NCBI GenBank assembly: GCA_018907035.1
Contig: JACCIC010000139.1
Coordinates: forward strand, 372,001 to 436,000
From: Sycobia sp. Sy_11
Lineage: Eukaryota > Arthropoda > Insecta > Hymenoptera > Epichrysomallidae
Length of the DNA stretch: 64,000 nucleotides
Reading direction: 5' to 3'
A model generated the notes under the pieces. The model ran no database searches, had not been told where the DNA came from, and saw only the letters and a list, made by a program, of their open reading frames with translations. The stretch's first letter is position 1, and each line of letters opens with the position of its first letter. The position numbers and the translations under genes are program-made. Below are positions 13,690 through 24,966 of the stretch, piece after piece.

Positions 13690-15125
13690 TTTTATAATAT
13701 ACCGACTCACTTGGGTTATAGTCACAAACTAACAATACTCACATTCACAATATTTATAATTTACAATTGTGTTTGGATTCAACAAGCATCTCAAGGTATC
13801 TATCCCTAATCTTTGGTATCACCTGGTCTGGTATTACATTTATAAATCACAAGATGTGAACCAATTTGAAAAAGGTATACAACACGCACCAAACCAGAAC
13901 CAAACTAAAAAGTAAGCACTAGTAAACACTAAGCACCAAGTCTGTATGGACGCAATTCTCAAGTATAAAGTACAACGCGATTATGAATGGTGTATGTGTA
14001 TCTGGTATATATTTATATATCATATATGGGTCCACGTGGGATTGGAATCATTGGAATCTCTCCGGCATTCTTTAGGCCTAAAGAAGCATACATCTGCAGC
14101 GCCGCCAAGTGGGAATTTTGCATAGGCATATCTGGGCAGGCGACAGTATTAATAATTTCAAATCTGCAGACATTTACTCCAAAACTATAATCCCCATTAC
14201 TACCCTTTCTTATAGAGAATAAAAGAAATGAAATTAATTAATGCAGTTATGATATATTAATATATTCATGTCATTATTCGAAAAAATCCCTCAGATTTTC
14301 CCAAAACTTCACATTTTTAAAGCGTTAAGGAAAAGACAAAATATGTTTGTAAAGATTGTTATTACTATCAATATTTTTAGATACGGTTAATTTTTTAACT
14401 ATAAATGAAATCTACATAAAAATATAATATTTATTGATGATATGTAAACTTCGAGGGAAAATTTTTTTAATATAAATGAGATTTACTTATAACTGCGACC
14501 TTTATTGATGCAAATCCAGGCTTTGAGGGATGGTCATTCTTAAAAATTTTTTATGAGCTCTGCAGAAAAATATGTTATTTTTTTAAATTTAAATGTTATA
14601 CATAAAATATATTTCTAAACTTAATCATAAATAAACTATAATGAGCCTTTTCTTTTTATTGATTATTTATTGTTTTTTCAGAAAATGCATATAATTATGT
14701 CGAAATATTACAATTGATAATAATTCATTTCTTTTTATTTTTTGTAAGAAAATTTTTTATTTTTACTTTATATTTATAACTATAAAGTAAGCGCAAAATA
14801 CGAATAATAAATATTAATATAGCAAAAAAACAAGGCGATATAAACTATATAATACGTAAGTATATATTTCATCATTAAAATCTATTGAATATTGTAAGAT
14901 GAGCTCGTATATAATAAGGAATCATGCGACGCCGTGAGACACGGTTATCAGATACGTAGAGTAATTTTTCCATTAAAATATTTAAAATTTAAGTATGCCA
15001 AAAGCATCATCTTCACATAAAAGTTTATTGGTGTAATTCACTCGACACTGTCTACCACTTACCAGACATATAATGTTTATTACAGCTCGAATGTGTTGTG
15101 ATATTTGGATCTCTCCACTATGCAG

Positions 15126-15127
<2 letters not shown>

Positions 15128-15181
<54 letters not shown>
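15128..15181. repeat. (TA)n microsatellite
   Basis: About 54 bp of TA. Confidence 0.96.
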
Positions 15182-15185
<4 letters not shown>

Positions 15186-15282
15186 TAAAAATATAAAATA
15201 ATCTAACGTAATTTATAGGTCTGTCAATGGGAACAAAAATTTGCATAGCTTGTCATTTTGACCGTATGTAGAATTACCTGGT

Positions 15283-15319
15283 ATTACCAGAGATAATAAG
15301 GGTTATTATCTCTGGTATT
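15283..15319. repeat. Short near-perfect inverted repeat
   Basis: Two arms of about 15 nt (ACCAGAGATAATAA and its complement) are separated by only a few bases, so the DNA or an RNA copy could form a tight hairpin. Confidence 0.8.
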
Positions 15320-16275
15320 ACTACGTACGATACACACTATTATTATTTTTGCATATGAAAAATTAAAAAATATACTAAAATTATATTATAGCTCAGACTA
15401 GCCCAAACAAAAAATATACTAGAATCTTGGAAATGGAATATGCTCACTACGTACAATGATGTAATACAGGAACTACACAGAACCATCCAATCACAGTGTT
15501 TCTAGATGAATAATATTAAAAATACATTTTATTTATTAATCTAAATTATTAACTGTTAATCAAAATTAAAACTGTTAAAGTTTTTATTATAAAAAAATAC
15601 TTATCATCGTTTTTTTTTAATATTTTATATTTGTTTGCTGTGTTTCATTGCAGCCATAATTGCAACAAAGATTGATTGCAATCTAAGCTTTCATTGCTTT
15701 CATCTGTGCTTTTACGACTGTTGTTTTACTAGGTTTTACCTGGTTTTACCTTTATGTTATTATAAGATTATAATTTACCTTCGTAAGGTTGAGTTATGTT
15801 GATTTAGTATTGAGAAATTTGAGCACCATTTGAGCTTGAGAGCACACGCGGGTTCACCTTATGAGATCTGACTAAACTGAGTCGTGAGACCATGTTGAGT
15901 TGTAGAGATTTTAAAATTGAGTATTGAGAATTGAGGTTCGGTTTAATAGAGTAGACTGTGATTGCTGTGATCCTGTGCCTGTGGTTGAGACATAGGTTGA
16001 CCTGGGTTGACACTGTTTAGAGCACGATTGAGCTGAGACCGTGACTTAGAGACGTTGGAATTGTGGGGGCGATCCAGTCAGATTTGCGATCATGTAAAAA
16101 AAATTAAAACAGTAATAGGAGAGAGATGATTAAAACGCTATACGCACAACCTGGCTAGTTTTTATATAGAAGAACAAATTATATGAAGAAATAGTGACAA
16201 AATTAAAGCGTGATCAGATAGAGAGAAGTTAAAAAAGATAAATTTCACGTGTATATTTGATATCACCCCGGCGAC

Positions 16276-19200
16276 ATGTCGCTAATTCGTACTCTTTGGC
16301 AGTGCGCTTTTAGTCCGCGACTTTATAAATTCTACGAAGTTTCATGGGTAGGGCGTCTCATCGACGTGGGTATAATTTCTTTAATCCTAAATGCCCCCAC
16401 AGTTACTTTACAGAAAAGCTTGGACTGACTTTGCTTTGCAAGGTTATGTTCGAGCCTTTTATTAATGTTTAATCAATTTTCTCTGTATTAACTTGCAGAA
16501 ACCTTACGAGGCCAAGAGATTAGAAAAATGGGGCGACCAGGTTGTAATTTCGGTAAAGATTTTTATTTTGTCATTGATTCACTGTTTTAAGATGTAGAGT
16601 ATTGATGAGATTTATGTTAAAAAGAATTCATAACAATTAAATGTTAAGTTATTAAAATAAGAAATAATCATATTGAATTAGAAGTCTGTATAAATTAAGG
16701 ACACAGCTTTCTGAATTAAATGAATATATAATTATTTTTAATATAATTATTAAATAATTTATAGTAAAATAAAAAATAGTTAAATATGTATGACAAACAA
16801 TAGAACTAAATCTTATTTTATTGTATTATATGCTTATATATATTTTATGTATTTGTAATTTAGAAATATTCATTAGAATTAAAATAATCATTTTTTTATT
16901 TTAGTTTGTGACAGCATGGTCTTTTACTATCTATGCCATTCCACTGATTGTTATAGTTTTATTCAGAAGAGGATCTCCATTATCAGATGCATATACAATA
17001 TCACAATTTGTAACAGGAGTTGGTATTATATTGGTAACATCAATAATGGCTCGTGGATATTCACGAGCTCAAAATCCAACATATTTAAAATTTATGAAAG
17101 TATTAGATGACGCAAGAGCTAATTATAATTCTGAAACTAAACAGGAGCTTGGTAAATATGATTTTGAATTTTGGGCTTGGCCAATAGATTTTGAATCTTC
17201 GTCAGTTGAAAAGTATGTTTTTGTAATTGTCTTTATGCTATTTATGAAAATATTTTTATGTTTAAATGTAAAATTAATAAGTAGTGCTAATGATTGAATC
17301 CTTTTGTAGAAATTTATTATCAGAGAAATTTACTCTACAGAAATTAGACTTGAACAATCGGACAATGAGTCCTAGACGAAAGGATTCAATTCTTACAGTA
17401 CCATGCAAAATATTATCCTATGGTATTGCTCATTCTGTAGCTGTAAAACTTATTTATCCAGGAAGTTCTTCATTTGTTAACTGGGCAATGCGTAAGTCCT
17501 AATTTGGATTAAAATTTTTGAACATCAAATATAATGTAAGTATTTCTATATTTTAGGTGGAATGCTTCTACAAGGTAGAGTAGATTTAATAAAAATTGGA
17601 GCAGAAAGATACAAATTATTGGCATCGGATAAAAATGAAATTGATACAATTTTTTTAGATCGAAGGCAAAAGTACTTATTTTTTCATATATTTAAAATTT
17701 ATGAACTGTTTGTATATACTCTGGAAATGTAGATTGTCTTAAGAGCTGATGGAGATACGATGCCTGTATTCTTATCTATTATATTCACAGTTATTTATTG
17801 AATATAAACTCTGAATTGGATACAGATTATTGTATTCCCATTATACCTTTACTTTGAATGCATTCGTTAATCTATAAATGAATAAAAATTATTAAATATA
17901 TATATAATAAAATGAAAAACTATATTTCAAATTATTTTAAACATTTTTAAAATTTTACTATGATTTCTACAATTCATACAAAATATAATTGAAAACCGTT
18001 CATAATTTTAATTCTTATATTTCATTAAGCTTATTAAATCTTCAAAGAAATATTTATAAATTATGTAGAACTTCAAATGGGGCAATTCTTGTAATAACCT
18101 GTGAGGGTAATTGTGGATTCTATGAAGTTGGAATTATTACTACTCCATTAAATAAAGGATATTCTGTATTAGGATGGAATCACCCAGGTTTTGGTGGTAG
18201 TACAGTAAGTATTATAATTGCAATATTGAATTCTAAAATGTTCAAATGGTTTTTCATATTTCTACCATATTTAAGAATAAAATATTTGTGCTTTTTCAAT
18301 ACTTGATATTTAAAATTTTTAGGGTTCACCCTATCCTGATCAAGAAGAAAATGCAATTGATTGTGTAATGAAATTTGCTATTCATAAACTTGGGTTTACA
18401 GAAAATAGAATTATATTAAATGGTTGGAGTATTGGAGGATACACAGCTTCTTGGGCTGCTATGAACTATCCTTCAATTCATAGTTTAGTAAGTTTAACAA
18501 TTCTTTGTACATAATAAATGTACTTGTGATGTCTTGATTGCATATAAAAATATAATAGTTTAAAAATAAGTTATGGATAATTCAAATATCTTATGCGCTG
18601 TTATCAGAGACAAATAGATATGGTATGACACAAATTGACAACAACGATTGTTAACGTTAATAAAACATTTATTTCGGCAGCCATTATATAAAATATCATA
18701 ACCGTAACACTAGTGTACAAATTTATTTACCTGATAAGATTTTTCTCCCTCGTTTTACTTGGATGTAAATTGTCTTATAAAGTAAATAATCAACTTCCAT
18801 ATCAGTGCCAAAATATATTACATTTTCACAAGGTTTCTATTGGAAATAAGATAAAAAAATTACTGAATTCAATAAAATTACAACATAAAACAATTTAAGT
18901 AAAAATTAATATAAAATGTAAAATCAAATCATCAAAACAATAATGAATTTTGATAAATTATACTATTATTTAAATAAAATACAACTATATTTTATTTATC
19001 CATATTAAGTGTCTTTCCACACTATCAAATCCAATATTTTATCATTTAATTAACAAATTTAATAATTTATAGAATCAAATATTTTTTTTAGCTTTTGGAT
19101 GCAACATTTGATGATATTTTACCATTAGCCTTAGCTAGAATGCCCACATCAATAGAACCTTTAGTGCGAAATATTATTAGAAGCCATTTTAATCTGAATG

Positions 19201-20859
19201 TTGCTGCTCAGTTGAATAGGTAAATTAAAATCAAGTATTAAAACTATAAGAAAATTTTATCAATGACATATTTGTATTTATTAGGTTCAATGGTCGTGTT
19301 CTGATAATTCGGAGAACAGATGATGAAATGATTTGTGTACCTGACAACAGTCTAGATGGTAATCGAGGAAATAATTTGTTAGAGAAATTATTAGTAAATC
19401 GTTATCCACATCTTTTTACAAATTCTCCCGAATCATTTACAATTTTGCGAAAGTTTCTTGCTGCCCCAACATTTAATTTTAAAAGTAAGTAAATGGAATA
19501 AGTAAATATAACAATTACCTATTTCAGTGAAAATATATTATTCCCTATAAAAGTTTTTATGGTGAGTGCTAGTTGTAAAATGGATTAATAAAAAATTTGG
19601 TCTTTGATTTAATAGAATTTCTTTCAGATATTAAGGAGGTTCTTTTCTAATTTAGTGTAAATGAGAATTAAGCCTCGTGATTCTTTAAAATTAATTGCAG
19701 TTTCAAAAATTATTATTTTTTTTGCTAATTTTTTATAATTTCTAATAAGTTATTAAAGATTTTTTTGACATAATGCAGAAACTTTAACTCTGAAAATATT
19801 GTTAGAAAGCTTAGAATTTATATTCTTAGAACTAAGTTTTTCATTACAGTATATAAAATATATATAAAATTATGAAATAAATTTTCAAGAACCATTAAAT
19901 CATATATATAACAAAAAGATGTAACTTGAATTTCTCAAGAGTAATTTTATACCATGATATCAAAATTCGCTTGATGAAGGAATTTTCTTAAGAATAATGA
20001 AAAGTCTAAAATTTTATTATATTTTATATAATGATTTTTGTATTATTTTTAATTTTTAAAATACTATATTTTATTTGTAATAGTATATCAATTTATTATT
20101 TTTATTTAATAATGAAATCACATTTAATAAATTTTCTTCTCTAATTTTCGAAATTTAAAAAATTAATTTGATTGTAAAAAATATTTTTAGGATTGATACT
20201 GAATGATATTGGAGCAGATCATGGCCGTTGTATAGAATTAATTGCTGCTGACATTTTAGAAAATAATGATACTGTAAAATATCCATCGAATTTGGGAAAA
20301 TCTTGCAATACGAAAACAAAACAACAACTTGTTTTATATCTGGTAAGCTGTAGAAATAGTACAGAATAATTAATTTTATAAGAAAAATTGTTTATTCAAG
20401 TCAATGATTATCTTATATAATTCTTTAATTTTCTTAACTCTATAAAAATTTTAATACATATATTATATTCTGAAAACTCGCAATATTTTAAGAAATAGTA
20501 TCTATTGACCCCTTCTATGAACAGTAGCATCAGTAAAAAGTGTCTGAAGAACACCACGATTGCGGAATATTTGACGAAATTAAACAACTTTAACATCAGT
20601 CCTTAATAATTATATGCCTCCGCGAAGATAAACAACAGTTTATTGCCATTCGTTGAACACTAAAATGCCGCTGATTTAATCAAATTCTGTTTCTATTCTT
20701 CATAGGAAGGGTCACTATGCTTTAGATATTTAAAATAAATCTTTTTAATTTTAGGCCTCTATGTATATGGAAGATCAAAATTCCCAACATTGTACACCAT
20801 TATCTAGTGAACTTTTTCATTCTGGTTGGAATCCGATGTCCGCAATTAAGGAGAAATAG
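16276..20859 (+). CDS. ABHD16A: ABHD16A-type phosphatidylserine lipase
   Basis: Eleven exons: 16276-16347, 16499-16552, 16905-17212, 17310-17491, 17557-17671, 18069-18204, 18323-18487, 19092-19219, 19285-19484, 20191-20342 and 20755-20859. They give 1617 nt, or 538 aa (human 558). Exon 1 carries the family N-terminal SPRLYKFYE signature, and exon 3 the two membrane segments. The alpha/beta-hydrolase core shows CEGNCGFYEVG, GWNHPGFGGST, the nucleophile elbow GWSIGG (Ser325), RRTDDE with the likely acid Asp400, and QHCTP with His516, so the triad is complete. Family members are ER-membrane lipases that convert phosphatidylserine to lysophosphatidylserine. The last two short exons match the conserved C-terminus (HCTPLSSELF). 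Polyadenylation signals AATAAATAAA lie near 21149. The gene appears intact. Confidence 0.93.
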
Positions 20860-21580
20860 AAATAATAATTTTCTGTTTATAAATTTATGGTGTGGCTGTG
20901 AGTCTTGATGAGAAAAGCTATCTTAACGTCGCTTTATTCTAACAAAAGCATCGTGCAAAAAGTAATTATTTGGTTGAACAATCAAGTAAATTTCTCAGAT
21001 AAAAGACGTTATTAAGTTTTTTGTATGTGAGAAAATATTTCTTTTTTAATAATGTACTTGGAGTGCATTTAAACAAAAAGTTTATATTCTTAAAAATTAT
21101 GGTGCGAGGAATGTTATTGTTTACAACTATTCTAGCGTTATTTGCTAGAATAAATAAAAAAGAAGAATACGTGTGTGGTTGACAATGTCTTTATATTTAA
21201 ATTTAATTTAATTGTTTTTTAATATTTTCAGTTTGTATTTTACTTATTACAATGACAATACATTTACATATTAGTATTAGAGATCAAAACATCTAGAAGA
21301 GAACATTTTTTGTATGGGTAGGGCTAAATTTTTTTATTTCTTTAATATACGTTGTTTAAAGTAGCGTATATATCAGTTGTTTACATGTACTTTTCCAAAA
21401 AGCAGATTAAAAATAAATAAATTATCTAAGACTCTTGTAAATAATGACCTTACTTAATTATAAATATCTTTAAAAATTCTTAAATATATCTATTTTGGTA
21501 AAAATATTTTTTTTTTTAATTAATACAACTTTATATGGTTAATTAATTTAATGTACAGATTAAAAATTAAAATAGAGCTG
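20860..21580. other. Convergent 3' intergenic region between ABHD16A and RanGAP
   Basis: AT-rich 3' UTR and spacer DNA. It holds the ABHD16A polyadenylation signals near 21149. No coding exon is seen. Confidence 0.75.
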
Positions 21581-24500
21581 TTACGTGCTTCGTGCTCGAC
21601 TAAGTGCAGCCTTCAATGAATCTTTTGCTTCTTGAAATGGATCAACTTCTCTAGTTCGGCTAAGTTTCATTGGTTTTTCAATGAATACTTTTAATGAATC
21701 CTTTGTTTCAGATAGAAAATAATCCCTTTCACAAAACTTTTCTAATGCTTTATAGCAACCTTCCAAATTCCAATTTATTTTAGTAGTACTTTTATCTTCA
21801 CCCTATACATAGTATCAAATATTCAAATGAAAAAACAATTGATAAGTCAAAAAGTGTTAAACAAATATATTAGGTTCAATATGTTAATTAAATTTTAGTA
21901 TATTGTTAATTAAAAAATAATTTGAGAACAATCTATCAAATTTATACTTTTAAAAATGATTTTTTCTGTATATTATATTAATTTTTATACTGCTCAAAAT
22001 AAGATTAGTTAATCAATTAAAAACTTACTTTAAGAAGACCTAGATTGATTAGTAATGCATTATTCACACTGGAAACTTTATTATTGTTTATCGCAAATGT
22101 GAATAATTCTGAATATAAACATTCTGTTACTTGTTCAGCAGAAATTCTAATATCCATATATCCACTTGCACAAAGTGCAGACACTTTCATTATAACTTTT
22201 AAAATGTCATTTATTGAATCTTCATTTTCAAGATTAAACATGCTCTAACAAAATACAAGAAAGTTTAATTAAATTTATATTTATAGCACTAAAATATAAA
22301 TACGTTTCATATAAATATTTTTATTTGTCTTACAGTATTTATACTATAATATATTATAATAATATAGTGGCAGTCAGACTGTCTTTGTTTATAATCACTA
22401 CCACAGAATCTGAAATAGAAATTACTACTAAAAATAAGATTACATTAGATTAAAAACTAAAAATAATAAAAATAAACTATATTCTCCGTTAGCAAAGGAC
22501 CACTTGACTACTCCCATCACTTTAAATTAAAATTTAACTTAGATGTTCGATGTTTTGAACCATTACGGTTCATATTCAAGCACTGAACTTCTTAGTTTTA
22601 TTATTGTTATCATTTCTATTATTTTTATTATTTTAAATTTTTAATCTAATTTACTTTTATTTTTAGTATTTTTAAATTTCTCTTTCGGATTCTTCTGGGG
22701 CAATTATAATCAAGAACAGTTTGACTGTCGTTATATTAGTATAATATATTATAGTATAAAGATTGTAGGACCGATAACAATATTTATTTATTTAATTTAG
22801 AACAGTCAACATAAGTACAATTTTAAATTATTGAAATGAATATTGATTTTAAAATAAACTTACCTTGATGTAATTTGAAAATATTTGTGTCCTATCTCCT
22901 TGTAACAGTAGAAAATTATCTCCCGTGGGTGCTTTTAAGAATTCTTGAATTGTAATAGACTTAACCAGTGGTTTTTCTAGTTTTATTATACTAGTATTTA
23001 CTTCTTCGTTTTCACTATCATCTTCTTCACTCTTAGTTTCATCATTTGTAGTATCGTTTTCTTCTTCACTACTTTCAGGATCATCCTCATCTTCACTCAT
23101 TTGATGAAGATACCTTATTTTACCAGAATTTGCAAGAAGATTAAATAGTATTTTTCTTCCTCTCTCTCCAAATGCATTTCCATTTAAATATAAATATGTA
23201 AGTTGTTTTTTATCAGCTACTGCATTTGCAATAGAACTAGCTGCTCCTATCTTGATTTCATTAAAACTCAAATTGAGTTTACTGAAATAAGGATGATTAT
23301 TTTTAATATTTAAAGCATTAGCTAATAAAACAGCACCACGAGTTTTTAATAAACAATCTCCAAGATTAAGGCACTCAAGATGATAGAAGTTATGTAAAAC
23401 ATTAGCAAGAGCTGCAGCTCCTTTGGGTCCTACTGTATTATCATTCAGATCGAGAACTCTGAGTTGTTTATTTACAGCTAAACCATTAGCTAAAGCAGAT
23501 ATGCCCTCATGATAAATACCATTTTGAGGCATTACTATTTCTTCTAAGCTTGTTAAAGTTTTGAATACTTCAGCTAAAGCAGTAGCACCTTGATTCTCTA
23601 ATCTGTTTCTTCCAGCAATAAAAACTTTTAATGCCAAAGGTTTTTGTGTTTCCTTTAAAGCATTCGAATTGCAGTCAAGTAGAGCTTTGGCAAGAATTTT
23701 TCCACCAGTAATACCCAGACCATTATTGTTGAGCTTTAATTCTTGCAATGTATAACAAGGATTAGAACTTAACAAAGAAGCTAATCCTTGTACACCAATA
23801 GGTCCAAAGGCATTGTCACTCAGATCAAGTATTATTAAATGTGTTTTTGCTGCACACAGTCCTCTTCCAAGGTGTTCTAAAGCAACAGGAATTTCATCCT
23901 TCATTCGCCCTGTAAACATATCCTTCCATAGAGCTCTTTTTAGACTTGTTCCATTTTTTTCTATGGCTTTTGAAATGCCTTTTGCTGCATCTGGTCCAAG
24001 TGTATTTCCTTCAAGGTCCAAATATTCAATGTTTTTACAATTTATAATAGCTTCTTGAACTGGTTTGGCTAAATATACATAAATATTGTTTGTTAATTTT
24101 GATAGCTTTTAAAAATTATTTATAGAAAAAGGAAAAAAGTTTCTATTTATATCTAATAAATCATTATATTAATTATTTATTTTATAATATTGACTAAAAA
24201 TTATATAATTTTTTTTTTAACATTTCATTTGAAGCAGTATATAAATACATGAAAACAAAAATTGTTATATTATTGAAATGCGAAATGTAACTATTGCAAT
24301 GCTAAAACATAATAAACAAATTGAATAGTCAAAATTCAATTAACTATTTTATTATAAATTAGTATATTTAAATCAATACATATAAAAAAAACAGTTTATG
24401 AGGCATTTGTACTCAAGTATTTATCACAAGCAATTTAATGATTTATATGAATCTTCTGTTCATTCATATTTTATTAAGTTTTATTAAAACTGGTTTAAAA

Positions 24501-24685
24501 AATATTGATCAATGGAACATTAAATTTACTTATAATAAAATAAAATAATAACAATTAATTATTTTACCATCATCCTCGGTGTTAAGCTTTAGCGACTTTC
24601 CAGCAAACGAGACGCCCAACCTTGGATTTTTCTGATCAGCAGCATTCAAAGAGTTAACAATTTGATTAAAATTGAAAGATGACAT
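21581..24685 (-). CDS. RanGAP: Ran GTPase-activating protein, full-length copy
   Basis: Four exons on the minus strand: 24568-24685, 22864-24068, 22029-22244 and 21581-21802, giving 1761 nt or 586 aa (human RanGAP1 is 587 aa). Residues about 40-360 form the leucine-rich-repeat GAP domain ([40 protein letters not shown]). An acidic stretch (about 363-400) and a linker follow. Exons 3-4 encode the RanGAP1 C-terminal domain. The exon 3/4 junction reads GLLK|GEDK, matching the vertebrate SUMO-acceptor site LKSE as an LKGE consensus at Lys513. The protein stimulates GTP hydrolysis by Ran on the cytoplasmic side of the nuclear pore and so maintains the transport gradient. Only about 124 bp of upstream DNA is shared with the second copy; beyond that lies the truncated copy's 3' flank. 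Intron 2 carries a MITE. Confidence 0.93.
22311..22790. mobile_element. Inverted-repeat MITE in RanGAP intron 2
   Basis: A left arm at about 22311-22425 and a right arm at about 22680-22790 are imperfect inverted copies of each other. Both contain the ATAAATATT start, a TATAATATATTATA core and a GGCAGTCAGACTGT or GACAGTCAAACTGT block. The total length is about 480 bp and no open reading frame is present, so it is non-autonomous. I could not assign it to a superfamily or define a target duplication. Solo arms of the same family lie elsewhere in the window. Confidence 0.75.
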
Positions 24686-24809
24686 TTTTTAAAGTTTTTC
24701 AATCTCTACAACACTGATATTACAACATAAAGGTTATTTTGAGTTTCTATACAATTATTTGTCATAAAAATACTTTATATGCGTGATCAAACTTATAAAT
24801 GCAAACATT
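22690..24809. repeat. Tandem duplication unit A (RanGAP exons 1-2)
   Basis: This segment and 24810-26928 are direct tandem copies, both beginning TTCTTCTGGGGC and ending in AAATGCAAACA. They include about 124 bp of upstream DNA, exon 1, intron 1, exon 2 and the first part of intron 2. Outside these borders the sequences are unrelated. Confidence 0.95.
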
Positions 24810-24810
24810 C

Positions 24811-24917
24811 TTCTGGGGCGATTTTAAACAAGAATAGTTTGACTGTTGTTATATTAGTATAATATATTATAGTATAAAGATTGTAGGACCGATAATAATA
24901 TTTATTTATTTAATTTA
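24811..24917 (-). mobile_element. Solo MITE arm at the duplication junction
   Basis: Matches the right arm of the element at 22311-22790 and was carried along as the edge of the duplicated unit. The rest of the element is missing here. Confidence 0.75.
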
Positions 24918-24966
24918 GGACAGTCAATATAAGTACAATTGTTAATTATTGAAATGAATATTGATT

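Larger units (their letters stand above)
13690..16275. other. Divergent intergenic region between LAS1L and ABHD16A
   Basis: About 2.6 kb between two divergently transcribed starts. I see no splice-supported coding exon. Contents: a (TA)n tract at 15128-15181, a near-perfect hairpin at 15283-15319, and a stretch at about 15790-16060 with many TTGAG pentamers. The ends should contain the two core promoters. Confidence 0.7.
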
